From positions 124,001 through 188,000 of the forward strand of contig CAVYEZ010000004.1 in NCBI GenBank assembly GCA_963767685.1: 64,000 bases of DNA, given 5' to 3'. The translations under genes and the position numbers were made by a program. Source of the DNA: Trebonia sp963767685 (GTDB taxonomy: Bacteria; Actinomycetota; Actinomycetes; Streptosporangiales; Streptosporangiaceae). The notes beneath the pieces are model-generated. The model made no database searches. It saw nothing but the letters and a program-made list of their open reading frames with translations, and had not been told where the DNA came from. Below are positions 1 to 9,587 of this stretch, one piece after another (within the stretch, counting starts at the first letter, position 1; each line of letters opens with the position of its first letter).

Positions 1-1
1 G

Positions 2-725
2 TTCAGCTCGATTGTCGACGTGACGGCAAAAGCCGTGGGCATGCCAGAGATCGAGTCGTGGTATCTCGGCATCGGAGTGATCGTCAATGTAGCCTGCACG
101 ATCCCACTTGCTCTCCGCATAGGCGTGATCGGAGTACCTCTCGGTACGGCTATTGGCCAAGTTATCAGCTTCTTTGTCTGCATCTACTTGGCCCGGAGGA
201 GGATCGGGAAAGAGATCACGCCGTTCTTCCGGCTATATCCGCTACGGCCCTGCGGCTGTCGCTACTGCCGTCGCGGCACCGTTGGAATGGCTCTTGCGTA
301 ACAGCCTGCCTAGTGGCGGTATTGGTTTCGTATTGAGCGGCCTGCTGACGCTGCCCGCATTCCTTATCTACTATGGCTGGGTATACCGCGAGCTCTTGCT
401 GCACAGGCTGGGAATTCGGGTGCGTCCTGTTGAAGGACAGCCAAGTGTTGTGAGGGAGACAAGAGGAAGTCGCAGAGACGACGACAGCGCCTACGCTCGT
501 CGCCAGCTAAGGGGGCTCCAGGCACTCATGGCGATCGCCGAGCCGGATATAACTGGTCGCCAACTGAGAGGGCTCCAGGTGCTGATGGGTCTCGCGGAAC
601 CGGAGATGGCGGCCGTCCCGTTCGCTGGCACGCCAGTGCGGCTTCGCTACACGGGCCCGCTAGAGCAAGCTTTCGGGCGACCGCTCAGTCGTCCAACCAA
701 AGCCGAGGTAACCCTTCGCGAGTAG
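2..725 (+). pseudogene. Polysaccharide flippase, C-terminal part, frameshifted
   Basis: The window opens inside this gene. The first frame encodes hydrophobic segments typical of the C-terminal half of Wzx/MATE-like polysaccharide exporters (pattern IGVIGVPLGTAIG followed by a membrane helix). The reading moves to the next frame near 220-240, where two more membrane helices follow (AVAAPLEWLL and GFVLSGLLTLPAFLIYYGW). Such proteins move lipid-linked repeat units across the membrane, which fits the glycosyltransferases to the right. The soluble tail contains a 19-residue tandem repeat. Either a real frameshift or a sequencing error separates the two parts; the start lies outside the window. 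Confidence 0.6.
498..611 (+). repeat. Two-copy 57-bp tandem repeat in flippase tail
   Basis: Two adjacent 57-bp units encode RRQLRGLQALMAIAEPD and GRQLRGLQVLMGLAEPE. Third codon positions differ between copies while the protein is kept, which suggests an old duplication under protein-level constraint. Confidence 0.6.
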
Positions 726-775
726 ATTCGGAGTCTGAGACAGCTGCGTTACTGTCACTAGTGCTGGAAAGGATC

Positions 776-1652
776 ATGATGCGAGGCCTACCATTTATTT
801 CTCGCGCAAAGATCACTCCGATGAACGTACCTGTGCACCAGGTTATGTTCACCTTGGATCGTGAGCACCTATCCCACCTAAGGCAGAGGAGATTCGTTCT
901 AGAGTCGGTGAGGATCTGTACCGGATGTGGCCCTCGATGACACGCGACGCTGATCGGCGACGCTACGGGGAGGGCTGCGGCTTCGATATGCTTCGCCCTT
1001 ACTCTTACAAAGCTGATCTAGCCCGCTGCTGTATCGCCAGCCACTTTGGTGGAGCCTACCTCGATCTGTCGGTCAACGATTTCCGTGGGCTCGACGTGAG
1101 TGACTTCGATTTCGTGGGCTTCCGTGATCCGAATAACGATGCGACAAGTTGGAAATTCGCAACTCACATGTTCTACTCCACCAAGGAGTCGCCCATCCTG
1201 CGGGCCTGCATCGCTGAATGCGTCGAAAACGTAAAGCGACGCTTCTACGGTAAGAATCCGCATTTCCCGACCGGTTCCAGTGTGCTTGGCCGTGCGGTTG
1301 CCAGCTGCTCGGTTGAAATGAAGGTCCAGATCGGGGACTTCTGGGCGCTCAAAGGGCGGCGGGCCAAATATACTCTTCCGGGCCAGGGCGTGATTGGTCG
1401 CGGCAAAGTCGCGGGCCGTAAGCTCGGCGGCGTCTCGGGAGTTCGCGGTGGTAACAACTACAATTTGATATGGCAGGAGGGAACCATCTACGGGGCAGGA
1501 CTACCCGGCGCACGACGCCGTTCGATGAGTGCGTGCCGTACGACCTGCACCAGTTCTACGAAGCTTGGAGGGAACTTGCGAGTGCGCAATATGCGGCGGG
1601 ATATGATCCCGTCCAATATTCGAACGATCATCCTAAAACTTCGCTTGGGTAA
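776..1652 (+). pseudogene. GT32-like glycosyltransferase, frameshifted
   Basis: An ATG at 776 follows a GAAAGG ribosome site. The first frame reads MNVPVHQVMFTLDREHL, an N-terminus like that of DXD-type sugar transferases (IPxxxHQ pattern). Reading moves frame near 865 and continues with SYKADLARCC and FGGAYLDLS, which match the conserved R-x-D-x-x-R and GGxYxD blocks of the GT32/capsular transferase family. A second shift near 1490 leads to a tail ending at 1652 that overlaps the next gene. In this family the GGxYxD aspartates bind the sugar-nucleotide metal; here the motif is GGAYLD. It would have added one sugar to the repeat unit. Two shifts suggest a decayed gene. Confidence 0.55.
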
Positions 1653-2304
1653 GCGAATTGATGTTGGTTTCGATACTCATATAGGGCCGCACTGTAGGCT
1701 GATCGTCCTGAAGGACGCCAAACTGCAGCTGCGAAGCGCCAATCTTACACGCGATATCCAGCTCGAGGTGGCGCCTAATGCGCTGCTAGAGATCGGGAGA
1801 TCCTACATCGGTCAAGGGACCATCATCTCTGCCCAGGAGCGTGTAAGCATAGGTGACGGGAGCATGATTGCGGATTATGTTACTATTCGCGACCAGAATC
1901 ATGTACATACTCCCGAAGTCCCGCTGACGGACTGGCGCTTTACATCTGCGCCTGTTCATATTGGGAACGATGTGTGGATCGCCTCGAAAGTCACGGTCGT
2001 TCCGGGCGTCACCGTCGCCGACCATGCCGTTTGTGCCGCGGGCGCGGTCCTGACTAAAGACGTTGGGCCATGGCAGAAGGTTGGCGGCGTGCCAGCGCGT
2101 CCCCTGAAGCAGTCGAGGCACCACAGTGCTGGACCCCCGCCGCGCAGGCGAGAGCCTAGCGTGACAACACCAGTGGGGCACGGTAGAAGAACAACGAAGC
2201 CCCTGGGTTGTGGGCCGTTTTGTCGACTGTCTCAACCAGATGCTCCGCTGTTCCACCGAGGGGACACTACTTCCCGCGCATCTTCGTCGCTAGCAGCCGC
2301 ATAA
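1582..2304 (+). CDS. Left-handed beta-helix acyltransferase
   Basis: GTG start at 1582 chosen because GGAGGG lies about 10 bases upstream; ATG at 1591 is an alternative. The protein shows hexapeptide repeats (IGRSYIGQGTIIS, VSIGDGSMIADYVTIRDQNH) and the C-terminal signature VHIGNDVWIASKVTVVPGV followed by GAVLTKDV and GGVPARPLK, characteristic of CoA-dependent sugar O-acetyl/acyltransferases (WbbJ/CysE-like). Active-site histidines are likely in the DQNHVH segment. It probably decorates a polysaccharide. The roughly 50 residues after VPARPLK look unlike the family, so the true stop may have been lost by a late frameshift; the end overlaps the convergent GT8 gene by 38 bases. Confidence 0.7.
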   Translation: MRNMRRDMIPSNIRTIILKLRLGKRIDVGFDTHIGPHCRLIVLKDAKLQLRSANLTRDIQLEVAPNALLEIGRSYIGQGTIISAQERVSIGDGSMIADYVTIRDQNHVHTPEVPLTDWRFTSAPVHIGNDVWIASKVTVVPGVTVADHAVCAAGAVLTKDVGPWQKVGGVPARPLKQSRHHSAGPPPRRREPSVTTPVGHGRRTTKPLGCGPFCRLSQPDAPLFHRGDTTSRASSSLAAA

Positions 2305-3262
2305 GTCGGAGTTTGACGGACGCGGCCCACTTGAGCGCCTCGACATTCGTGGCACGGATCGCGAGGAGGGCGTCACGCAGCTGTTCGTGGCCCGTCGCGG
2401 TCAGGCATTCCATGAACTCGCGTTCGATTTGCCAGTACAGAGGGAAAAGTTGCCAGCCCGTCCCGCCGCCTGAGATCTGATGGTGGGGGCGCTCGGCATT
2501 GAGTGCCTCCGAAGCCATGAAGAATGCCTGCGAATCCGGGCTGAGCTTCCATGGCTTGGGATATCCCGCAAAGTGCAGTATGCGTTCGTCTCCCATCGCC
2601 GGTTCAGAGACGATGTGGTTGTACGCGCGCGGGAGGATACCGATCCGCCCGGCCAGGACGAGGTTCAGCACGTCTTGGTCGAAGTACTCAAAGCCTCTGC
2701 GTGACTGCGTCGCCACGACGTCCGTCCAGCGGTCGTGCATCCCCTCCGCACGCCACCTCCTTGGATCGCCGACGAAGATTCCCGCGTTCACATAGTTCCC
2801 GTGACTGACGACGAAAGCTTCGTTGGTTCCGGCCTTGGCCATCTGGGCGAGCGTTGAGTCGCAGTCACGAACCGCGCACGCGATCACGTCCGAAGTGGCG
2901 AAGAGGTTCTCGCTGCACTCAGTGACCTGTTGCCATCCGTTCAGTACCAGCGTGTCGCTGTCCAGCCACAGGTAGCGTTCCGACAGTTGGTCAAGCAGCA
3001 AGAGTCGTGCGAACACGGTGGCGTTCCACTGATTTGTGTAGTGCACGTCCCACGTTGGCGTCTTGAGGGGGACGATCTCCGCCGAGAATCCGAGTGCTTC
3101 ACTCGTGCGCAGGACCAGTTCCTCTCCTCGGGGTGAGAGCAATCCATCGACGTTTGCGATCAGAAAATTCGGGGCCTGCCCTCCACTCCTGATAGCAGAG
3201 AAAGCCGAACATGCCCAGGGCCAGAGATATTTGTCATCGAAAGCGCTGGCAACAAGATACAC
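2267..3262 (-). CDS. GT8 family glycosyltransferase
   Basis: Intact 331-residue protein, GTG start. The metal-binding DXD motif is in YLWLDSDTLVLNG (Asp101-Asp103), DQDVLN is the second conserved block, and ILHFAGYPKPW matches the HxxGxxKPW motif of LgtC/glycogenin-type retaining galactosyl/glucosyltransferases. No membrane segment is visible, so it should act at the inner membrane face from the cytosol. It starts 9 bases downstream of the stop of the aminotransferase on the same strand, so the two were probably one operon. It is one of the few unbroken genes in the island. Confidence 0.8.
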   Translation of the reverse strand: MYLVASAFDDKYLWPWACSAFSAIRSGGQAPNFLIANVDGLLSPRGEELVLRTSEALGFSAEIVPLKTPTWDVHYTNQWNATVFARLLLLDQLSERYLWLDSDTLVLNGWQQVTECSENLFATSDVIACAVRDCDSTLAQMAKAGTNEAFVVSHGNYVNAGIFVGDPRRWRAEGMHDRWTDVVATQSRRGFEYFDQDVLNLVLAGRIGILPRAYNHIVSEPAMGDERILHFAGYPKPWKLSPDSQAFFMASEALNAERPHHQISGGGTGWQLFPLYWQIEREFMECLTATGHEQLRDALLAIRATNVEALKWAASVKLRLMRLLATKMRGK

Positions 3263-3271
3263 GCAAAATCC

Positions 3272-4596
3272 TAACGCTCGGTGCTGAGCACCGTCGCCCG
3301 CACGATCTCGAGTCCTGCTTTGAGGGTATTGTCGTCCACGTTCAACGGCGGCATTAGCTTGATGACCTCATCGCCACGCCCGCATACCTCGACGATGAGC
3401 CCGTTGTCGAAGCACGCGCGCTGTACGGTCGCCGCCGCTTCGGTCCCGCTTGTTGTCCCAGGTGCTCAATCCCGAGGACCAGGCCAGCGCCGCGGGTCAC
3501 CACTCGCGGATCGGCCGCCCGCGAGTTCGTGTCCGAACTCCTGAAGCCGCCGTCCTAGTTCATCGAGCCGAGCCAGGAACTCCACGTCTTGCCAGAATTC
3601 CAGGGCCGCCGCTCCTGCCACGAAGGCGAGTTGATTGCCGCGGAAGGTCCCGGAGTGCTCGCCCGGGGCCCCGACAATGTCGAGTTCCGGGTTCATGAGC
3701 AGGAGAGCATCGGGTACCCGTAACCGCTGATGGACTTTGACAGTGTGACCATGTCGGGCTGGATGTCGGCCTGCTCGAAGCAGAAGAACGTGCCCGTGCG
3801 CCCGCAGCCCGCCTGGATCTCGTCCAGGATGGCAAGGGGGACACCGTACCGGCTGGTGACCTCTCGCAGCCTGCGCAGCCACTGGGGAGGGGCGGGGAAG
3901 ATGCCGCCCTCCATCTGAAGCGGCTCCACGATGACGGCGGCCGGAAGGTCGACGCCTGACGCAGAGTCCGTGAACATCCTATCCAGCAGGTCGATTGCGT
4001 CGAAGTCGCCCCACGGGCCAGCGGCGTACGGCAGGAAGGTAGTGCCGTGCAGCGGCACGCCCGCAGACCGCCGGGCCGCCGCGCCACCTGTCGCGGAGAG
4101 TGAGCCAAGGGTCATACCGTGGTAGGCGCCCGCGAACGCGACGATCCCGGTCCGCCCGGTCGCCTTGCGCGCCAGCTTAAGAGCGGCTTCTACCGCATCG
4201 CTGCCGCTTGGTCCGCAGAACTGAACCTTATAAGGGAGGCCGCGCGCGGGGAGAACCACGTCACGGAACATGGTGAGGAACTGGCTCTTGGCGGCAGTGT
4301 GCATGTCAAGGGCGTGCATGAGCCCGTCCTCTTGAATATACTCGAGCAGACGTTCCTTAATCTGGCCGTTATTATGCCCGTAGTTCAACGTCCCCGCACC
4401 GCAAAAAAAGTCGATGTAGCGAGCACCGTTCGTCTCGAATCATATGCGCGCCCTGAGCCTTGCTGAAAACATCCGGAAAAATGCGACAGTAGCGACGAAC
4501 CTCGGATTCGAGCGTTACGAAAATCGCCTTTTCTTCGTCGAGAATCATGCTTGACTGCTGGCTGCCATATGAGTTAACGCTCATTTCGCTCCCCAC
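3272..4596 (-). pseudogene. EctB-like class III aminotransferase, frameshifted
   Basis: Pieces of a PLP-dependent diaminobutyrate-2-oxoglutarate transaminase family protein lie in order on the minus strand: LESEVRRYCRIFPDVF (N-terminus), NYGHNNGQIKERLLEY, the PLP-phosphate region FCGPSGSDAVEAALKLAR, AGAYHGMTLGSLSATG, LDEIQAGCGRTG, and the Schiff-base lysine in TLSKSISGYG. It then continues in other frames with NPELDIVGAPGEHSGTFRGN and ends KLMPPLNVDDNTLKAGLEIV. Frames change near 4435, 3705 and 3480. The combined length of about 440 residues is full size for EctB. No ectA or ectC is nearby, so a role in making an amino-sugar or diaminobutyrate substituent for the polysaccharide, rather than ectoine, is possible (inference). 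Confidence 0.75.
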
Positions 4597-4982
4597 CCAC
4601 TTCGTGTTATGTCGTCCGAAGCCGTGCCCCCCCTCGGGGCACTGCCTGCCATCCCTCGGACGTCAACTAAGACGACGAGGAGCTCCGTCGCTCCACTGCC
4701 AGTTCTTCGTCCAGTCACTCTGAGCACACAGGTCCCCGCTTACCGTCATGGAAGCCGGGTCCGTGTACAGGAATGGGCCACCTGTATAACGTACGGAGAC
4801 GGCCGCCCCGAGTCAGTTACCAAGGGACACGAAAAATCCCAAGCTACATAAAGCTTCCAAAAGTAACATACTATGCGAAGTGTGTTCCGCTACTATCTCC
4901 TGTAGTCCTACGCCCGCATGCGTCGACCGCTCGCGCGCGATCAATGTTCAACGTTTTAACACGAAGATGAGGCGCCTTAGCT
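4597..4982. other. Intergenic, divergent promoter region, no gene seen
   Basis: This stretch lies between the divergently oriented aminotransferase and deacetylase genes. The right part is AT-rich for this genome (around 4800-4980), as expected for promoters. I see no convincing coding pattern, RNA gene or strong hairpin. Confidence 0.4.
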
Positions 4983-5907
4983 ATGACCGACGTAACCTGC
5001 CGCGCTCGACTCCTACGGTGTTTCGACTTCGAAGGTTCCTACGGCATGCCGCATAAAGTGCCATACGATATGCGCGAAAGCACCGGGCTCATCCTCAACG
5101 AACTTGCACAGCAGTCGGCGCAAGCAGTTTTCTTTATCGTTGGCCGCATTGTCGAAGATCATCCTGATCTAGTCCGCGATATCGCGGATGCAGGACACGA
5201 GATCGGGTTGCACGGGTACGAGCACGACCACCTGTCACGTTATGATTCCGAGGCATCAGCCTCTTGGACCAGAATATAGCCAGGGTAAACCCTCTACTTG
5301 AAGACATCACCGGATGACGGCCCCAGTGCTTCCGCGCACCATATCTGCTCGCACCGCACTTTTACCGGACTGAGGTATACGCGATGCTGCGAGCTCAAGG
5401 ATTCGTGGGTTTCCAACCGAGAGGTCCGCTATCCAGCCGAATTGCTTCGTCCAGACGTATTTCCTTTGCCCGGCATGTGGCGGGCATCGGACGGGTCCGC
5501 GCGTTTGAACCGCGATCGGCTATTGCTCGGCCCATTGAACGCAGGTCTAATAGTTAAAGAAACCTTTGGTGGTTCTCCGATCGGACGACTGCGCTGGCTA
5601 CTCGGCCAGCGTTTGCCATTCACTCGTGATGGCATGACTGAAATTCCTATCTACGTGCCGCTCGACTGCGACCTGCTCGGATTGCCGAGCGTACGGACGA
5701 CACGCCATCCAGACCCCCGCCTACGCGCGCGCGGTAGTGAGCGCCGCCGCGGCCGCCCCGGCCATTTGTCGATGATCACTTTCCATGACTGGATCGTTAG
5801 TGGCGGCAATAGGCTGCCGCTGCTATGCCCTCGCGGCAGCACGCGAGAACGATGTAGATATTGCGACTATCGCACAACGCCCAGAATGGCATCCTACAGT
5901 CGACTAA
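4983..5907 (+). pseudogene. Polysaccharide deacetylase (NodB), multiply broken
   Basis: Starts MTDVTCRARLLRCFDFEGSY; the family motif aspartates are expected at DFE, and GHEIGLHGYEHDHLS is the conserved metal-site block (HxxxH). After a frameshift near 5255 the reading continues LLDQNIARVNPLLEDITG, meets an in-frame TGA at about 5317, and resumes FRAPYLLAPHFYRTEVY in the same frame (the RAPY block). Later comes MITFHDWIVSGGNRLPLL (HDW block), then a last frameshift near 5825 into ALAAARENDVDIATIAQ and a stop at 5907. A working enzyme would remove N- or O-acetyl groups from a surface polymer. With one stop and at least two shifts it is very probably inactive. Confidence 0.7.
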
Positions 5908-6907
5908 CCGATTTCGGGTCTGGAGAATGGATCGACACGTTGGCCCGACGCTTCAGCAGCCATTTCAATCCGACAACACGGCCTGCAAAGTAAGCGAGCA
6001 GATGGGCAGCGTCGAGAACGACAGCGAAGGCGACTACATGCAATCGGCTCCGTGGAGTTTCAAAACGGCTCCGCACGTGCTGAATGCTAATGGCAAGAAG
6101 AAAGGCCAGTGGGATCAGGATCCCCGGTATAAGACTAGCCAAAGCCGCCACCAGGGCGCCTGTCACCAAACTTGCCATAATTATACCAGCCGCCATGTCC
6201 GGCATCGGGACTTCACCGGAAACAAAAAACTGCCTTGTTGCACCTTTGCCGGTCACGAACAATTAGCGGATCGAATCTGGAAAACTCTTGTTCTCCAGGT
6301 GGTCGACCGTTAGGCCGGGTATCGTCGCAAACGAAAGCTTATGCTGGGCGATCGCCTTATTCAGGGCGACATCCTCGCCTTCGCGCAGTGAGGGATCGAA
6401 GGTCACAAGGTCAAAAACCTTACGCCGATAGAGCGAATTGCTGCCGGTCACGGCAGTTGTGTGACCGACAATTCTGGGCACGAGATGGGACGCCTTGTAT
6501 ACGTATCCAACATCTCCGTCGGGAATGGCGGTACCGCCCACGGCGTCGTAATCGGCAAGTGCCGCCATCGCTTGGCTGAACCAGTTGACAGGCAGGAGGA
6601 TGTCGGCATCGATAGTCGCGATAAGCTCCCCTTGCGCCGCTGCGATCCCAGTAGCTCGCGCGTATCCCCGGCCTTGATTTTGCGGTAGTTCAATTAGTTT
6701 AATACGCGGATTTAGTGACGCCCTGCTCGCAACGACATCGGCGGTTCCGTCGCGCGACCCGTCATTGACCACGATGACTTCGTATCGCGATTGATCAAGG
6801 CCTACGAGCGCAGTGATCCCGTCCAGTGTTCTGCCTATGTTTCCGGCCTCGTTATATGCGATAACGACGAAACTGACGTGAATCCCATCTAGATCCCCCG
6901 GCCACAT
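5894..6907 (-). pseudogene. GT2 glycosyltransferase with in-frame stop
   Basis: The N-terminal 214 residues are a GT-A domain: VSFVVIAYNEAGNIGRTLDG, VVNDGSRDGT (UDP-binding DGS), ATIDADILLP (DxD), then GGTAIPD and EGEDVALNK. Reading ends at a TAA (minus-strand complement of 6263-6265) after LENKSFPDSIR. The same frame continues at once with LFVTGKGATRQFFVSGE and a two-helix membrane region, which is the usual C-terminal continuation of membrane-associated GT2 enzymes. A single nonsense change, probably from a Trp or other codon, therefore splits a protein of about 337 residues. The catalytic part could still be made. Confidence 0.7.
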
Positions 6908-7488
6908 GGCAGCTCAACTCCACAAGATCAGCAATGTCCCCGCTGACGAACCCTTTACTAGTTCCGTACTACAGATTTAGTTTGGCATGCCCAAGCAGCA
7001 ATCTCACTGGCTGTCAAGTTTTGATTGTACATAGATGATTTCGTTTGATTAAGGCCAGTAGTGTCGGTTGTGCTGAGTCAACCGAGCGATAAATGTTCAG
7101 TTTCGCACGCAAGTCGACAGGCCTAGACTTCACGTCGTTACTGACGGCCAGTCTGAGATCACCCACGGTACTCCGCCAGTCACCGGTCGGTCAATCGCTC
7201 AAGCCCAACAGCATCCTGGCCAGCGCGGTAGTTCAACCACCTGGATACATTCGTTATCGGAAGGTGCATCTGGATCCGGGAGTAGAATTCTAGGAAGCTT
7301 TCGGTGTTTGCTGCGCTACACGCGGCCACCGGTCCTGCGGCGCTGGGACTACCTGGCGCGCATGATTCAGCGTCACCCAACATTTCGTGTGGGCTTGCTG
7401 GGCGCATGCTAGGGTGGTTAGCCGGATAGATGGATTTCGCGGCACGGAAGAATCAAAGCTTAAACATCTGGACTTAAGGAGAGCGGTC
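6908..7488. other. Intergenic with possible 3' gene remnant
   Basis: Lies between divergent genes. The first 200 bases are relatively AT-rich and hold nothing recognisable. On the plus strand, about 7297-7410 can be read as FRCLLRYTRPPVLRRWD followed by a plausible coding tail, but no start or family assignment is possible. It may be the end of a deleted glycan gene. Confidence 0.3.
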
Positions 7489-8354
7489 ATGAAGTTGGAG
7501 GACGTCCTGTGGAATCTCGCCTGCAAGCTGCCTGATGGTCTAAGCCGCAAGGCGCTGTTTTCCCTTCGCCATCATACGCTTCCCAGCGTCAATAGTCCGG
7601 TGACGTTCAATGAGAAAGTCAATTGGAGGATCCTGAAGGACCGAAGGGAGAGCCTCGCCTGGATATGCGACAAGCTCGCCATGAAGGACTATGCGAGCAA
7701 AGTTGAAGGTGCGATGGATCATGGTCTGCGGATCCCGCAAACTTTGTGGAGCGGGACCGATGTCGGGGAACTCGAGGAGGTTGAACTTCCGGACCATTGG
7801 GTACTCAAGCCGAACCATCGGTCCGGGCTCGTCTTCTTTGGGCGCGGTCGGCCTGATGTGCCTGCCTTGCGACACACTGTGGAGAATTGGCTCCGGCCCG
7901 CCGAAGGAGCTGATCTGCACGAGTGGGCTTACCTAAAGGCCCGTCCGCTGCTCATTGCCGAAGAATGGATCGGCGGCGAGATTCGTCTCCGGGTGACTAT
8001 AAGTTCTATGTATTCTCCGGCGAAGTAGCGACCGTCGACGTTCATGCTGACAGATTCGGTAACCATAGTGATCGCTGGTACCTGCCGGACTGGACCCCGC
8101 TCGACGTTACGCTCGGGGAAAATATCCTGCTATCACCAGTAGCCCCCGCGCCACCGGGAAACTATGCGAAGATGACCGAGATCGCTGTCGCGCTTGCAGG
8201 CTCTTACGATTTCATGCGAGTAGACCTGTACAGCGTCGACGAAGATGTCTTTTTCGGGGAACTAACCCCCTACCCATCGAGTGGCCTTGAGCGCTTCCGG
8301 CCGGGTTCCTTCGACAGCCAACTCGGCGCGAAGTGGAAGCTTCCCGTGTTGTAG
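7489..8354 (+). pseudogene. TupA-like ATP-grasp protein, frameshifted
   Basis: ATG at 7489 follows AGGAGA at a spacing of 6. The protein reads TFNEKVNWRILKDRR, then CDKLAMKDY, PDHWVLKPNHRSG (ATP-grasp lysine block) and AEEWIGGEI. Near 7985 the frame changes and continues GDYKFYVFSGEVATVDVHAD, DFMRVDLYSVDEDVFFGELT and PSSGLERFRP. These blocks are those of the TupA-like ATP-grasp family found in teichuronopeptide and capsule clusters, thought to ligate an amino acid or acid group to a glycan using ATP. One base gained or lost separates the halves; metal-binding residues (D, E of RVDLY and FFGELT) are intact in the second part. Confidence 0.75.
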
Positions 8355-8366
8355 TAACCCAGTCGC

Positions 8367-9283
8367 TTAGGCGGAAACCGGCTGCCATACCTTCACTGAC
8401 TGAATGTCCATCGTTCCGGAACACGTTCCTGGTCCCGAAGTGTTGTCGGCCAGGTCGGCGATGAAGTGCATGGATTGATGGGGATGTCAGTCTTGGCGGA
8501 GTAGACCGTGTCGCCATCGATGTACCAGGTAATTCCGGTCTTTGTCCACAGCAACGAGAAAGTGTGCCAGCCGTCCGAAAGGTTAGCCGCCGTGGTGACC
8601 GGGCCGCCGAGAGTAGGCACGCCAGTCGCGTGGTCATAGACCTTCACTTTCTGATCGGTACCCCAGTGCTCCATGATGTCGAGCTCTGGCGGCCATTGAT
8701 GGCTCGAAGCTGCTAGCCAGAGGGCCGGCCAAAGTCCCGGTCCGTATGGGATCTTGGCGACAATCTGGATGAGGCCGTAGGTAAAGTTGAAAGCGGTGTT
8801 ACTGACCATTCCCGAGCGGCAAGAGTACTCCTTGGTCTTGCCGTTCTCGGTCTCTCCTTGTGTCGCTTCCGGTTGGGCAACCAGTTGCAGGACGCCCCCG
8901 TTCACGTGAACTTGTGAGGAGAGGTACCACTCTTTTTCGACCGTGGGATTGTCGGTGCAGCCATTGCTGGAAGCCCACCAATAGCAGGTCGACCAGATGC
9001 TGCCGTCTAGCGTGTTTCCAGAGAAGTTGGAGTTGAAGGTCATCTGCCAGCCATCGGGCGTCGCAACCGTTGGTAGGCCCGGCCCGTTCGTAGCCCCCTT
9101 GATCGCTACCGCCACGAGACCAATCACGATCAACGCGACCGCGGTGACGACGCCAATCACGGTGCGCGGTCTACGGGCCAAGCTCCAGCGTCGCCATACG
9201 CTAAGGTTGCTGCCCCCTTGCCTGCGGTGGGACGGCACGGCGCGAGTCCGCTCCTGATCGAGGGGCATACCTTGTCCAATCAC
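8367..9283 (-). pseudogene. GH16 endo-glucanase-like enzyme, 3' frameshift
   Basis: The N-terminus has an Arg-rich cytosolic stretch and a single membrane helix (TVIGVVTAVALIVIGLVAVA), giving a type II anchor or uncleaved signal. The domain carries the GH16 catalytic motif ELDIMEHWG (nucleophile and acid/base Glu within ExDxxE), preceded by LWPALWLAA and followed by WHTFSLLWTKTGITWYIDG. These enzymes cut beta-1,3/1,4-glucans, agar-like or similar polymers. Close to the end (near 8480) the frame changes; the correct C-terminus, HFIADLADNT through MDIQSVKVWQPV, is in the next frame and stops at 8367. Only the last beta strand is affected, so some activity might remain. Confidence 0.75.
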
Positions 9284-9587
9284 TCTGCACTAAGCGGTAG
9301 CGCTACATCACAGCAGGTGGGGGTTGACGCAAGCTGACCTGGCTCTGTTCGCCGGACTCCTCGGGCGTAGGGTGAAGGCCCCAGTCGTGCGGCCTGAGTC
9401 GTGCCTCGTAGTGGGCGGTTGAGCATCTCGAGGCTGGCGTACCTCCCCTCCGGATTGTACCGGTATCACATCCATTCGGAGATATTGTCAGGTTCCCCGA
9501 TCGGGTGGCTCCGGAGCAGACTATGCTAAAGGAATCCCTGATGGTCAATTGTGGCTCCCGGGAACTGAGTGGGTGGGAGCGTGGAAA
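9284..9587. other. Intergenic between divergent GH16 and acyltransferase genes
   Basis: Holds the upstream regions of both genes. I see no coding frame of merit, no strong palindrome and no RNA gene. Confidence 0.35.

Noticed and set aside
1582..1652. A natural fusion of GT32 and acyltransferase in one long frame (925-2304)
   Set aside because: The linking part is out of frame for the GT32 tail, and a good ribosome site with GTG at 1582 marks a separate acyltransferase gene.
7093..7293. 66-codon plus-strand frame in the gap before the TupA-like gene
   Set aside because: No ribosome site or family likeness; composition is that of random sequence.
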